Shown here: piece by piece, positions 43,637 to 51,740 of the stretch
Position numbering within the stretch: position 1 is the stretch's first letter
Layout: each line of letters begins with the position of its first letter
DNA from: Pseudomonas sp. TCU-HL1
GTDB lineage: Bacteria; Pseudomonadota; Gammaproteobacteria; Pseudomonadales; Pseudomonadaceae
NCBI RefSeq assembly: GCF_001708505.1
Contig: NZ_CP015992.1
Span: 310,001 to 374,000 of the forward strand
DNA length: 64,000 bases
Direction of reading: 5' to 3'
Program-made: the position numbers and the translations under genes
Notes under the pieces: model-generated
What the model saw: the letters and a program-made list of their open reading frames with translations, nothing else
What the model was told of the DNA's origin: nothing
The model's database searches: none

Positions 43637-43760
43637 GGCGTTGAAAATGGCTTCGGAAAGCCGCTTGCGGCTAACGCGCTTTAGCGCGGCCCGAAGGGCG
43701 AGCGGAGCGAGTAATGCTCATTTACAACTTGTAAACTCCGCTTCCTCAGCCATTTTCGCC
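43637..43760. other. Multi-hairpin structured intergenic element upstream of fda
   Basis: A 10-bp outer stem (GAAAATGGCT at 43643-43652 with AGCCATTTTC at 43748-43757) closes a domain containing four perfect hairpins in a row: AGCCGC-TT-GCGGCT (43659-43672), CGCGC/GCGCG (43675-43688), GCCC-GAA-GGGC (43689-43699) and AGCGGAG/CTCCGCT (43701-43742), the last with an inner TTTAC/GTAAA stem (43721-43735). A further GCTCGCGA/TCGTGAGC stem lies at 43774-43791. I do not recognise a known RNA family. Could be a structured leader, a small RNA or a mobile extragenic element. Confidence 0.7.
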
Positions 43761-43918
43761 TTGCTCTTCTCTAGCTCGCGAGATCGTGAGCGGGCACTCT
43801 GAAACAGATTGATTCTTCCGGGGCGGATGACCGCTCCTCTCCGGGAACTTGAACCCGGCCTGCCCCTGCGGCAGGCTTTGCAATTTGACAGCCCACCCAA
43901 TCGGGAGACTGAAACACC

Positions 43919-44983
43919 ATGGCACTCATCAGCATGCGCCAGATGCTGGATCACGCCGCCGAATTCGGCTACGGCGTACCGGCTTTCAACGTCAACAACC
44001 TGGAACAGATGCGCGCCATCATGGAAGCGGCCGACAAGACCGATTCCCCGGTGATCGTGCAGGCCTCCGCCGGTGCCCGCAAATATGCCGGCGCCCCCTT
44101 CCTGCGCCACTTGATCCTGGCTGCCATCGAAGAATTCCCGCACATCCCGGTGTGCATGCACCAGGACCACGGCACCAGCCCCGACGTCTGCCAGCGCTCC
44201 ATCCAGCTGGGCTTCTCCTCCGTGATGATGGACGGCTCCCTGCGTGAAGACGGCAAGACCCCGTCCGACTACGAATACAACGTCCGCGTCACCCAGCAGA
44301 CCGTTGCCTTTGCCCACGCCTGCGGCGTATCGGTGGAAGGCGAACTGGGTTGCCTGGGCTCCCTGGAAACCGGCCAGGCCGGTGAAGAAGACGGCGTTGG
44401 CGCCGAAGGCATCCTGGACCACAGCCAGATGCTGACCGACCCGGAAGAGGCCGCCGACTTTGTCAAGAAGACCCAGGTGGACGCCCTGGCCATCGCCATC
44501 GGCACCAGCCACGGCGCCTACAAGTTCACCAAGCCGCCGACCGGCGACATCCTCGCCATCGATCGCATCAAGGAAATCCACAAGCGCATTCCCAACACTC
44601 ACCTGGTGATGCACGGTTCGTCCTCCGTACCGCAGGACTGGCTGGCCATCATCAACGAGTTCGGTGGCGAGATTAAGGAAACCTACGGCGTTCCGGTCGA
44701 GGAAATCGTCGAAGGCATCAAGCACGGCGTGCGCAAGGTGAACATCGACACCGACCTGCGCCTGGCATCCACCGGTGCCATCCGCAGCTTCCTGGCCAAG
44801 AATCCGGCCGAGTTCGATCCGCGCAAATACTTCGCCAAGACCGTCGAAGCCATGCGTGACATCTGCATCGCCCGCTATGAAGCCTTCGGCACCGCCGGCA
44901 ACGCCTCCAAGATCAAGCCGATCTCCCTGGATGGCATGTACGCGCGTTACGCCAAGGGTGAGCTGACCGCCAAGGTCAACTGA
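43919..44983 (+). CDS. fda: Class II fructose-1,6-bisphosphate aldolase (Calvin-type)
   Basis: Zinc-dependent aldolase of 354 residues. Zinc ligands and active site are in CMHQDHGTSPDVCQRSIQ, SVEGELGCLGSLE and LVMHGSSSVPQDWL; the phosphate loop includes VNIDTDLRLASTGAIR. GGGAGA precedes the ATG. The 307-bp gap upstream holds the structured element and probably the promoter, so fda may be transcribed separately from epd-pgk. Confidence 0.97.
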   Translation: MALISMRQMLDHAAEFGYGVPAFNVNNLEQMRAIMEAADKTDSPVIVQASAGARKYAGAPFLRHLILAAIEEFPHIPVCMHQDHGTSPDVCQRSIQLGFSSVMMDGSLREDGKTPSDYEYNVRVTQQTVAFAHACGVSVEGELGCLGSLETGQAGEEDGVGAEGILDHSQMLTDPEEAADFVKKTQVDALAIAIGTSHGAYKFTKPPTGDILAIDRIKEIHKRIPNTHLVMHGSSSVPQDWLAIINEFGGEIKETYGVPVEEIVEGIKHGVRKVNIDTDLRLASTGAIRSFLAKNPAEFDPRKYFAKTVEAMRDICIARYEAFGTAGNASKIKPISLDGMYARYAKGELTAKVN

Positions 44984-45000
44984 TCCCGTACCGCTTCACG

Positions 45001-45026
45001 AGGAGCCCCGCAATGCGGGGCTCTTT
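45001..45026 (+). terminator. Intrinsic terminator of fda
   Basis: AGAGCCCCGC-type stem: AGGAGCCCCGC and GCGGGGCTCTTT with a short AAT loop and a T tract, 17 bp after the stop. Confidence 0.9.
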
Positions 45027-45050
45027 CGTATCCGGCATAAGGAGTTCCCG

Positions 45051-45512
45051 ATGCGCCTGCCCCTGATGATGGGTATCACCCTGCTGCTCGCAGGCTGTGC
45101 CGGCCAAGCGCCGGTGGCACCTGCGCCGCCGCCCGAGCCGATGTCCAGTGATCCGCAGCAGTGCCTGGATCGCACCGACTGCACCACCAAGACCTCCCGC
45201 ACCTTGATGTTCGTCTTCGACTATGCCGAGGCGGGAGGGGCCCTGGTGCAGCGCAAGGGTGCCTGGCTGTTCACGCCGTCGGCGGCAAAACCGTCCGGTT
45301 GGCCGTCGTTGAAGATCCGTCTGGCCGACCCGCCCACCGGGCGCTTCGAGTTCGCCAGCCAGTGCCCGGCGGGGGATTGCCGGATCAGCGAGGGGGACCT
45401 GCTCAAGGTGTATCGCAGCTATCTGGGCGGTGATCCCTGCTCGTTGCTCGATCCCAAGGCTCTGGCGCGCTGTGTCGAGCCCGTTACCCTCTCCCCCAGC
45501 CCCTCTCCCTGA
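45051..45512 (+). CDS. Small lipoprotein of unknown function
   Basis: A 153-residue protein with lipoprotein signal (MRLPLMMGITLLLAGC, lipobox LAGC) and a Pro-rich start of the mature part. The body has Cys pairs (CLDRTDC, CPAGDC, C..C near the end) and no domain I recognise. The final residues VTLSPSPSP are encoded by the start of a palindromic repeat, so the native C-terminus may have been changed by the repeat. It has its own RBS (AAGGAG) after the fda terminator. Confidence 0.75.
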   Translation: MRLPLMMGITLLLAGCAGQAPVAPAPPPEPMSSDPQQCLDRTDCTTKTSRTLMFVFDYAEAGGALVQRKGAWLFTPSAAKPSGWPSLKIRLADPPTGRFEFASQCPAGDCRISEGDLLKVYRSYLGGDPCSLLDPKALARCVEPVTLSPSPSP

Positions 45513-45643
45513 AGGGCGAGGGGAACTAAACCGTGCCACGATTGAGTGCCTGCCCCAGAAACCACTCCGAACTTGCGGCAGATACAAAAGCTCCAGGCGC
45601 GAGTCACCCCTCTCCATCAGGGAGAGGAGCCGGGGGTGAGGGG
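45487..45643. repeat. Long inverted repeat with CCCTCTCCC arms
   Basis: A left arm at 45487-45523 and an inverted right arm at 45605-45643, each itself hairpin-like with CTCTCCCTGA / TCAGGGAGAG, enclose about 80 bp. The arms overlap the 3' end of the lipoprotein gene and abut the stop codon of the alginate lyase gene. This kind of element is dispersed in many proteobacterial genomes. Confidence 0.75.
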
Positions 45644-45644
45644 C

Positions 45645-46316
45645 TTAGGGTGCCCGATGCTCGATCTTCAGGCTGTAGAAGGTCGCCGCTCCTGCTTCCG
45701 TCTCATACCCCTCGTTGTCCTGCGCATACACCCCGGCCTTGAAGTACAGCGGCTTCGGCGCCCAGGCCGTGGAGAGCTGCTGGCTCCACAGGCTGCCGTT
45801 GACCATCACGCTGAGCAGGCCCTGCGGTGACAGGTCGATCACGTAGCTGAAACGCTGGTTCAGAGGAATGCTGCTGAGCAACGGGATTACCACGCTGGTT
45901 TCGTCGTTGGGTGAGTTGCGCACCTTGGCGACGATATTGGCCGTCTGCGTCTTGGTCTTGAACTGGTACTCCAGCTTGAGCATGGGGCTGCTGCTGCCGT
46001 AAGCGTGGATCTGGCCAATCACCAGCTTGCCGGTGGAGGGCACCTGGCTGACAGCGAGGTTGGCGCTGAGCAGGTTGTCGGCGCTGGGGTACGTCCAGTT
46101 GCGCAGCGTGCCGTCGGCCCAGGTTTCGCGCAGTTCGCTGCGTGGGTAGATCGCGTTGGCGGTGGTGGTGCCATTGACCGGTACCCAGAAGCGGACGGTG
46201 GTACTGTCGTTCTGGAAGTAATAGTCGCGGTAGCCACCCACCAGCAGGGGCGTCTCGATGGTGACGGCGGGCACGCCAACGGGGAGTGTCAGGTTCCAGG
46301 TGGAAAGGTCGATCAT
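45645..46316 (-). CDS. PL7-family alginate lyase
   Basis: A 223-residue beta-jelly-roll lyase. All three hallmark motifs of polysaccharide lyase family 7 are present: RSELRE (R-T/S-E-L-R), QIHA (Q-I/V-H) and YFKAGVYAQ (YFKAG-Y-Q). The protein begins MIDLSTWNLTLPVG, i.e. directly at the catalytic domain, with no signal peptide, so it may be cytosolic or released by lysis. It would cleave beta-1,4 bonds in alginate by elimination; M or G preference is suggested by QIH versus QVH but not decided. The 3' end abuts a repeat. Isolated from alginate genes. Confidence 0.88.
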   Translation of the reverse strand: MIDLSTWNLTLPVGVPAVTIETPLLVGGYRDYYFQNDSTTVRFWVPVNGTTTANAIYPRSELRETWADGTLRNWTYPSADNLLSANLAVSQVPSTGKLVIGQIHAYGSSSPMLKLEYQFKTKTQTANIVAKVRNSPNDETSVVIPLLSSIPLNQRFSYVIDLSPQGLLSVMVNGSLWSQQLSTAWAPKPLYFKAGVYAQDNEGYETEAGAATFYSLKIEHRAP

Positions 46317-46834
46317 GACGGAGTTCTCAAGAGGAACTTCCAGTCGGGCGCTGCGAATCCACGTCGCTCTCTGGAGTGGGCGGCATTCCGGCCGGTGGCG
46401 CTCGAACCAAAAGTGAGGGTTGCCAGATGGCAGTTGCCTGCCGTGTCGTCCGAAGGCGTTGTGGCCGTCTCGCGAGCGCTTTATACGAAGGTGCTCAGGG
46501 CTTGTCAGTTACCGGCCGTCGGCATGTTGACGTCAAAAATATGCCAACAATGCCGATGGCCAGTATTGCGCCATTTCGCCCGATAGCCTGCGGGTGTGCG
46601 GCCGGAAATGACTGGCGTTGATCGATAAGGAATTTTTCTCGGGAGGCTGTGCCGGTTTTTTGAAACGCTCTGGCCGGTGCCGCTGGACCTGGCTGCTACG
46701 AGCCGACGAAAGGACATGCCGGAAACCTGAACTGGATCTCAATGCGCTGGGCCAGAGGCGTGGCATCGCGATCACGAGCTGGCAAGGCTGCGCTCGGGTA
46801 GACTGTCGCCCTTTTCCGCTCCGTGCGTTCCGTC
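46317..46834. other. Gene-free region between alginate lyase and YgjP-type genes
   Basis: About 520 bp without a convincing gene. Short open frames exist on both strands but lack RBS or family motifs. The middle (about 46500-46660) is more AT-rich, with TTGACG and a GGCAT...ATGCC inverted pair, and likely contains divergent promoters for the two flanking genes. No terminator or REP was found. Confidence 0.5.
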
Positions 46835-47329
46835 ATGTCCCCTCTCAAGTACCTTCGCGGCTACCCGGCCAGCCTCCAGGAACAGATAGCCCAGATGATT
46901 GCCGCCGGGCGCCTGGGTGAGTACCTGGAACGCCGTTATCCCGGGCGTCATGAAGTGCAGAGCGACAAGGCGCTGTACACCTACGCCATGTCCCTGAAAC
47001 AGGAGCACCTGCGCAATGCGCCGGCACCCGACAAGGTGTTGTACGACAACAAGCTCGATGTGGTGCACAAGGCCCTTGGTCTGAACACGGCAATCTCGCG
47101 GGTGCAGGGCGGCAAGCTCAAGGCGAAGAAGGAAATCCGCGTCGCCTCGCTGTTCAAGGAGGCCGCGCCGGAGTTTCTGCGGATGATCCTGGTCCACGAG
47201 TTGGCGCACCTGAAGGAGCGCGATCACAGCAAGGCGTTCTACCAGCTTTGCGAGCACATGCTGCCCGGCTACCACCAACTGGAGTTCGACCTGCGGGTGT
47301 ACCTCACCTGGCGCGAGCTGCCGGCCTGA
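46835..47329 (+). CDS. YgjP-like zinc metallopeptidase-domain protein
   Basis: A 164-residue member of the YgjP/DUF45 metallopeptidase-like family. The zinc motif is HELAHLKERDHSKAFYQLC (HExxH plus a downstream His). Start at MSPLKYLRGYPASLQ; an upstream in-frame start is possible. Substrate unknown. The gene is isolated, 126 bp before the next binding protein. Confidence 0.85.
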   Translation: MSPLKYLRGYPASLQEQIAQMIAAGRLGEYLERRYPGRHEVQSDKALYTYAMSLKQEHLRNAPAPDKVLYDNKLDVVHKALGLNTAISRVQGGKLKAKKEIRVASLFKEAAPEFLRMILVHELAHLKERDHSKAFYQLCEHMLPGYHQLEFDLRVYLTWRELPA

Positions 47330-47454
47330 GCTGGCCGTCCCGCGGTCACGCTTCATCGATCCGGCATCGGCGTTTGGCTCGAGCGCGCGGTGGACATGAA
47401 AAGCGATGTCCATCCGACTAGGCTCAGGTAAGTAGTCGACCGAGGTCCGCGGAC

Positions 47455-48210
47455 ATGCGTCCGAGTTTCCGCACCCTCAGCGTCATTCTCTGGGTGCTGG
47501 GCCTGGTCCCCTTCGCCGATGGCCGTGACTTGCTCGCGGTCGGCACCGAGTTCCCTGGCCTCTACGTTCTCGATGCGAAAGGTGAAGCCAGCGGACTGGG
47601 CGTTGACGTGATGCGTGCGATCGCCAGCGACCTCGGCGACCAGGTGCGCTTCGAGAGCTACCCGTGGGCCCGTGCGCAGAAGCTGGTGGAGGAGGGCCGC
47701 GCCGATGTGCTGATCGGCCCCTATCGCACCGTCGCGCGGGAACGGCGCTTCCAGTTCGCCGAGCCCGGCTTCTATCGCGACAGCGTGGTTTTCTATGCCC
47801 GCAGCGACGCGTCCCCTGCCTGGGATGGCAGCCTGGCCAGCCTGATGGGGCAGCGCATCGCGATCATCCATGGCTGGAGCTACGGCGAACGCTTCGACGC
47901 CATGCGTGGCCAGCTCGACTTGCACGTCGCGCCGTCGGTGGAGCTGGCGTTCAAACTGCTGATGGCCAACCGTGTAGACCTGGCGGCGAGCAACGAGCGG
48001 GATTCCCGGCCGCGTATCGAGGCGCTGGGCATCGCCAGCCAGGTGCGCCGGCTGGAGCCGGTCATCGATACCCAGGTCGGCTACTTCGCACTACCCAGGG
48101 GCGAGTCCCACCGCCAACTGCGCGATGACATCGGCCGGGTATTGCGCCAGATGCGTACCGATGGTCGGTTGAAAAAGCTTGCCAGAACCTATGCTGTGCC
48201 GCTGCCCTGA
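47455..48210 (+). CDS. Orphan periplasmic solute-binding protein (SBP_bac_3)
   Basis: A 251-residue family-3 binding protein with signal peptide (MRPSFRTLSVILWVLGLVPFADG). Domain features: LLAVGTEFPGLYVLDAKGEA, PWARAQKLVEEGRADVLIGP and LMGQRIAIIHGWSYGERF. No transport genes flank it. The ligand is unknown; polar amino acids are typical for the family. Confidence 0.85.
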   Translation: MRPSFRTLSVILWVLGLVPFADGRDLLAVGTEFPGLYVLDAKGEASGLGVDVMRAIASDLGDQVRFESYPWARAQKLVEEGRADVLIGPYRTVARERRFQFAEPGFYRDSVVFYARSDASPAWDGSLASLMGQRIAIIHGWSYGERFDAMRGQLDLHVAPSVELAFKLLMANRVDLAASNERDSRPRIEALGIASQVRRLEPVIDTQVGYFALPRGESHRQLRDDIGRVLRQMRTDGRLKKLARTYAVPLP

Positions 48211-48281
48211 GCAGCCCATCCGAATAGATTGACGCGCCCATGGGCGCGGGCGCGGGGCATGGTTACACTGCTGCCACAAAA

Positions 48282-49157
48282 ATGGGGGGGGGAAGCGGAT
48301 TGAGCGCGCCAGTGTCGGATTACTCGATCTACCGCAAGGTGGTCACGCAGCTGATGAATGGCGAGGAGCAATTGCCCAGCCTGCCGATGATCACCCTGGA
48401 TATCCGCCGCGCCCTGGCTGATCCGAACGTCACCGTCGTCCGGCTGAAGCAGGTCATCAGCAAGGACCCGGCCCTCAGTGCGCTGCTGATGAAGCACGCC
48501 TCCAGCATCATGTTCCGCTCCAGCACGCCGCCCAGGACGCTGGAAGACGTGATCCGACTGCTCGGCCTGCAAGAGGTGGATCGCATCACCCTGGTCCACA
48601 GTCTGAAGAGTCTCTTCACCCTCCACAGTGCCGCCCACAAGCAACTGTTCATCGGCGTCTGGGAGCGGCTGACGCGCCAGGCCGCCATCAGCGCCGTGCT
48701 CGCTCGCCCCCTGGGCCTGCCTTCGCCGGATCATGCGTTGCTCGCCAGCCTGCTCTGCGACGTCGGCGAACTGGCGATGCTTTCCGCCTTCAAGGACGCC
48801 AGCCAGGTTCCGGGTCCGGACGTCTATGCGCGACTGTGCCGTGAATACGGCAAGTCCCTGAGTGTGATCGTGCTGCAGAAATGGGCGGTGGATCAGGGCT
48901 ACATCGACATCGTACGCAGCGCCAGGCAATGGGAGGCCGACAGCGGCGGCCGGTTCGGCCTGATCGACCTGGTCAATCTCGGGCTCTACCACGCCTTGCG
49001 CGCGGAAGGACGCGTGGCGCAGCTTCCGCCCATCGACCAACTGGTTGCCTACCGTAAGCTGGCGCCGCCGCTGGATGCGCTCGATGCCAGTGGCGGGCTG
49101 GCGCTGGCGTCCGCCCAGCAGGACGCCATCCAGCGTATGGCTAGCCTGCTGCGTTAG
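48282..49157 (+). CDS. HDOD-domain signalling protein
   Basis: An approximately 290-residue protein consisting mainly of an HDOD domain, a catalytically inactive relative of HD phosphohydrolases: LPSLPMITLDIRRALADPNV, SKDPALSALLMKHASS and LEDVIRLLGLQEVDRI near the start. The initiation codon is uncertain: ATG at 48282 is followed by nine Gs, and a TTG at 48300 is preceded by this G-rich stretch as a strong ribosome site. Partner unknown; HDOD proteins often affect motility or stress output. Confidence 0.8.
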   Translation: MGGGSGLSAPVSDYSIYRKVVTQLMNGEEQLPSLPMITLDIRRALADPNVTVVRLKQVISKDPALSALLMKHASSIMFRSSTPPRTLEDVIRLLGLQEVDRITLVHSLKSLFTLHSAAHKQLFIGVWERLTRQAAISAVLARPLGLPSPDHALLASLLCDVGELAMLSAFKDASQVPGPDVYARLCREYGKSLSVIVLQKWAVDQGYIDIVRSARQWEADSGGRFGLIDLVNLGLYHALRAEGRVAQLPPIDQLVAYRKLAPPLDALDASGGLALASAQQDAIQRMASLLR

Positions 49158-49197
49158 CGGGCGCGCCTTTACTGAAGCGGAGCGCCCGCCGTTGCCG

Positions 49198-49431
49198 CTA
49201 GACCTTCCAGAAGGGTTTCAGGCCTTCTTCAAGCGCCTCGGCGCGGGTCAGCCCGATGTCCCGCAGGGCATGCTCGTCCAGCGCCAGCAGCTGCCGGCGG
49301 GTGCGCAGGCGCATCCAGAAACGGCTCCAGCGGTTGCCCTGCGGGGTGGATGCCAGTGCAACAGGAGCGCGCTGCTCCTGTTCCAGTTCCCGTGCGTGGA
49401 GAGACAGGCGTACATCGCTCAGGCCGTTCAT
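49198..49431 (-). CDS. DUF1127 small basic protein
   Basis: A 77-residue protein whose C-terminal half, WMRLRTRRQLLALDEHALRD-IGLTRAEA, is a DUF1127 domain. These short Arg-rich proteins occur as RNA-interacting or stress-linked peptides. The start at MNGLSDVRLSL is supported by GAGGA eight bases upstream; a Met five codons earlier has weaker signals. Divergent from the MocR-type regulator, sharing a 187-bp promoter region full of ATACAGAT half-sites. Confidence 0.82.
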   Translation of the reverse strand: MNGLSDVRLSLHARELEQEQRAPVALASTPQGNRWSRFWMRLRTRRQLLALDEHALRDIGLTRAEALEEGLKPFWKV

Positions 49432-49496
49432 CGTTGTGTTCCTCATGCCCGGTGGTGGATCGGGGTGGAACCATGATGTCCGTCGGGAAAATCTCA

Positions 49497-49580
49497 ATAC
49501 AGATCCACGATCTGTATATTTTTTTCATACAGATTGCGTGGTTTCCTATCTGAATCCTCAGTTCAGCACCCATCTGTAAT
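49497..49580. promoter_or_regulatory. Array of ATACAGAT / ATCTGTAT operator half-sites
   Basis: A perfect palindrome ATACAGAT-CCACG-ATCTGTAT spans 49497-49517. A second ATACAGAT at 49527 pairs with imperfect ATCTGAAT at 49548-49555, and a third ATCTGTAAT lies at 49572-49580, 39 bp before the MocR-type start codon. The TTTTTTT tract between the first two sites is a probable promoter part. This arrangement fits autoregulation by the adjacent GntR/MocR protein. Confidence 0.75.
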
Positions 49581-49618
49581 GGTCCTGATGCGTGTTCGCG
49601 CCGATCCAGGAGACTGTC

Positions 49619-51037
49619 ATGAAGCTCTATATCAAGCTGGCCGAAACCCTCGGCGAACGCATCGAGCAGGGCTATTACCGCCCCGGCGACCGTCTGCCCT
49701 CCGTGCGTGCCCTGAGCCAGGAGCACGGCGTGAGCCTGAGCACTGTGCAACAGGCCTATCGGATTCTCGAAGACGGCGGCCTCGCGGAGCCGCGGCCGAA
49801 GTCCGGCTACTTCGTGCCGCCGCGCCGCCAGACGCCGGCTCTGCCAGAAGTGAGCCGCACGCCACAGCGGCCCGTGGACGTGTCCCAGTGGAACGACGTA
49901 CTCGATCTGGTCAAGCGCAGCGCCAGGGACAACGTGGTGCAACTGGGGCGCGGCATGCCGGACATCACAAGCCCGACACTGAAACCCTTGCTGCGCAGCC
50001 TCGGCCGGATCAGCCGGCGCCAGGACGGCAGCGGCCTCTACTACGACAGCATCTACGGCACCCTGGCACTGCGTGAACAAGTGGCACGGCTGGCGCTGGA
50101 CTCGGGCTGCCAGCTATCCGCGGACGATGTCGTCATCACCACCGGTTGCCATGAGGCGCTGTCGGTGGCGATCCGCTCCACCTGCGAGCCGGGGGACATA
50201 GTCGCAGTGGATTCGCCGAGCTTCCACGGCGCCATGCAAACCTTGAAAGGCTTCGGCATGAAAGCCCTGGAACTGCCCACCGACCCGCTCAACGGCATCA
50301 GCCTGGAGGCGCTGGAGATGGCGCTGGAGCAGTGGCCGATCAAGCTGATCCAGCTCACCCCGAACTGCAACAACCCACTCGGCTACATCATGCCGGAGGC
50401 GCGCAAGCGCGCCCTGCTGACCCTGGCCCAGCGCTACGACGTGCCGATCCTGGAAGACGACGTGTATGGCGACCTGGCCTACCAGTACCCACGCCCGCGC
50501 ACGATCAAGTCGTTCGACGACGATGGGCGCGTGCTGCTCTGCAGTTCCTTCTCCAAGACGGTGGCGCCAGGTATCCGCGTTGGCTGGATCGCCCCCGGCC
50601 GTTACCTCGACCGGGTTCTGCACATGAAGTACATCTCCACCGGCGCCACCGCCACCCAGCCGCAATTGGCGCTGGCTGAATTCCTCGGCAATGGCCATTA
50701 CGAACCGCACCTGCGGCGCATGCGCAGCCAGTACCAGCACAGCCGCGACCAGATGATCGACTGGGTGATGTGCTACTTCCCCGAAGGCACCCGCGCCAGC
50801 CGGCCCCAGGGCAGCTTCATGCTCTGGGTCGAACTGCCCGAAGACTTCGACACCCTGCGCCTGAACCGCGCCCTCTTGCCCAAAGGCGTACAGATCGCCG
50901 CCGGCAGCATCTTCTCCGCCTCTGGCAAGTACCGGAACTGCCTGCGCATGAACTACTCCTCCAAGCCCACCCCGGCGATCGAGGCAGCGGTGCGGATGGT
51001 GGGGGAGACGATCAGGGAGCTGATGGGGGAAGGGTGA
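49619..51037 (+). CDS. MocR-family GntR regulator with aminotransferase-like domain
   Basis: A 472-residue fusion: an N-terminal GntR winged helix (LGERIEQGYYRPGDRLPSVR, then GVSLSTVQQAYRILEDGGLA) and a fold type I aminotransferase-like domain with LTPNCNNPLGYIMP, the DDVYGDLAY motif and the PLP lysine region CSSFSKTVAPGIRVGW. PLP or its adduct with an amino acid is the expected effector. RBS CCAGGAGA precedes the ATG. The likely targets are itself and the divergent DUF1127 gene. Confidence 0.9.
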   Translation: MKLYIKLAETLGERIEQGYYRPGDRLPSVRALSQEHGVSLSTVQQAYRILEDGGLAEPRPKSGYFVPPRRQTPALPEVSRTPQRPVDVSQWNDVLDLVKRSARDNVVQLGRGMPDITSPTLKPLLRSLGRISRRQDGSGLYYDSIYGTLALREQVARLALDSGCQLSADDVVITTGCHEALSVAIRSTCEPGDIVAVDSPSFHGAMQTLKGFGMKALELPTDPLNGISLEALEMALEQWPIKLIQLTPNCNNPLGYIMPEARKRALLTLAQRYDVPILEDDVYGDLAYQYPRPRTIKSFDDDGRVLLCSSFSKTVAPGIRVGWIAPGRYLDRVLHMKYISTGATATQPQLALAEFLGNGHYEPHLRRMRSQYQHSRDQMIDWVMCYFPEGTRASRPQGSFMLWVELPEDFDTLRLNRALLPKGVQIAAGSIFSASGKYRNCLRMNYSSKPTPAIEAAVRMVGETIRELMGEG

Positions 51038-51063
51038 CTGTCGTTTTGCAGGGGACCTTTACC

Positions 51064-51162
51064 TGTAGGGGAAATTCATTCGCCAAGCAGACCAAAGGTC
51101 TGCCATTCAGGGTTGCAAGGGGGACGTTTCGCATCCCTTGGCGAATGAATTCGCCCCTACAA
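51064..51162. repeat. RAYT-associated REP pair, copy 1 (upstream of RAYT)
   Basis: Two inverted units, each with head GTAG followed by a palindrome of the GGCGAATTCATTCGCC type, at the two ends (TGTAGGGG at 51064, CCCCTACAA ending 51162). The left unit carries a small variation (GGAAATTCATTCGCC). It follows the MocR gene by 26 bp. Confidence 0.85.
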
Positions 51163-51284
51163 GAGATTCGAAGCCATAGGCATCTTCCACAGGTTGGATC
51201 AGTCTTTTCGTCGCAACGCTCCGGCCCAGCATTTGTTTGCCGCCCCATAGAGTCATCGCCTTCCGTATCAGGAGGGCAATGGAA

Positions 51285-51734
51285 ATGCCAAGGGATGATC
51301 TCCTCAAGGGCCGGGTATCAAGAGCCGGTCAGATCTACCACATCACCACAACCACCGAAGGCCGTCGGCCGTTGTTCAGGGACTTCCATAGCGCCCGCAT
51401 TGCCGTTGCCGAGCTGCGCCGATTGCACGAGCAGAATGTGGTCAATTCCCTGGCCTGGGTGCTCATGCCGGATCACTTGCACTGGTTGGTCCAGCTCAAG
51501 GGTCCCATCGGGCTTTCTACCGTGATCAAGGTGTTCAAGGGGCGCTCCGCCCGGCAGTTGGGTTTGCACGTGGAAACCGCTGGGGCGGTCTGGCAAGCAG
51601 GCTTCCACGATCACGCAATGCGGTACGAGGAGGATGTCCGCCAGGTCGCTCGCTACATTGTGGCCAACCCATTGCGGGCCGGCCTGGTGGAACGAATTGG
51701 GGATTACCCGTTCTGGGATGTCTGCTGGCTCTGA
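51285..51734 (+). CDS. rayT: REP-associated tyrosine transposase (RAYT)
   Basis: A 149-residue Y1/HUH-type transposase of the RAYT family. The metal-binding HUH motif is in LMPDHLHWLVQ and the nucleophile tyrosine probably in ARYIVANPLRAGLVE. Start at MPRDDLLKGRVSRAG, with an alternative Met two codons upstream. It is bracketed by REP pairs at 51064-51162 and 51741-51838 with GTAG-headed hairpins, the substrate type expected for RAYTs. No sign of frame disruption. Confidence 0.92.
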   Translation: MPRDDLLKGRVSRAGQIYHITTTTEGRRPLFRDFHSARIAVAELRRLHEQNVVNSLAWVLMPDHLHWLVQLKGPIGLSTVIKVFKGRSARQLGLHVETAGAVWQAGFHDHAMRYEEDVRQVARYIVANPLRAGLVERIGDYPFWDVCWL

Positions 51735-51740
51735 TTCATC

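Noticed and set aside
43637..43760. tRNA or tmRNA as explanation for the multi-hairpin element before fda
   Set aside because: There is no T-loop GTTCRA sequence, no CCA end and the helix lengths do not match a tRNA acceptor/anticodon layout.
46600..46834. Short plus-strand frame in the alginate lyase / YgjP gap
   Set aside because: Cys/Arg-rich translation with no RBS and overlapping the YgjP-type gene in another frame.
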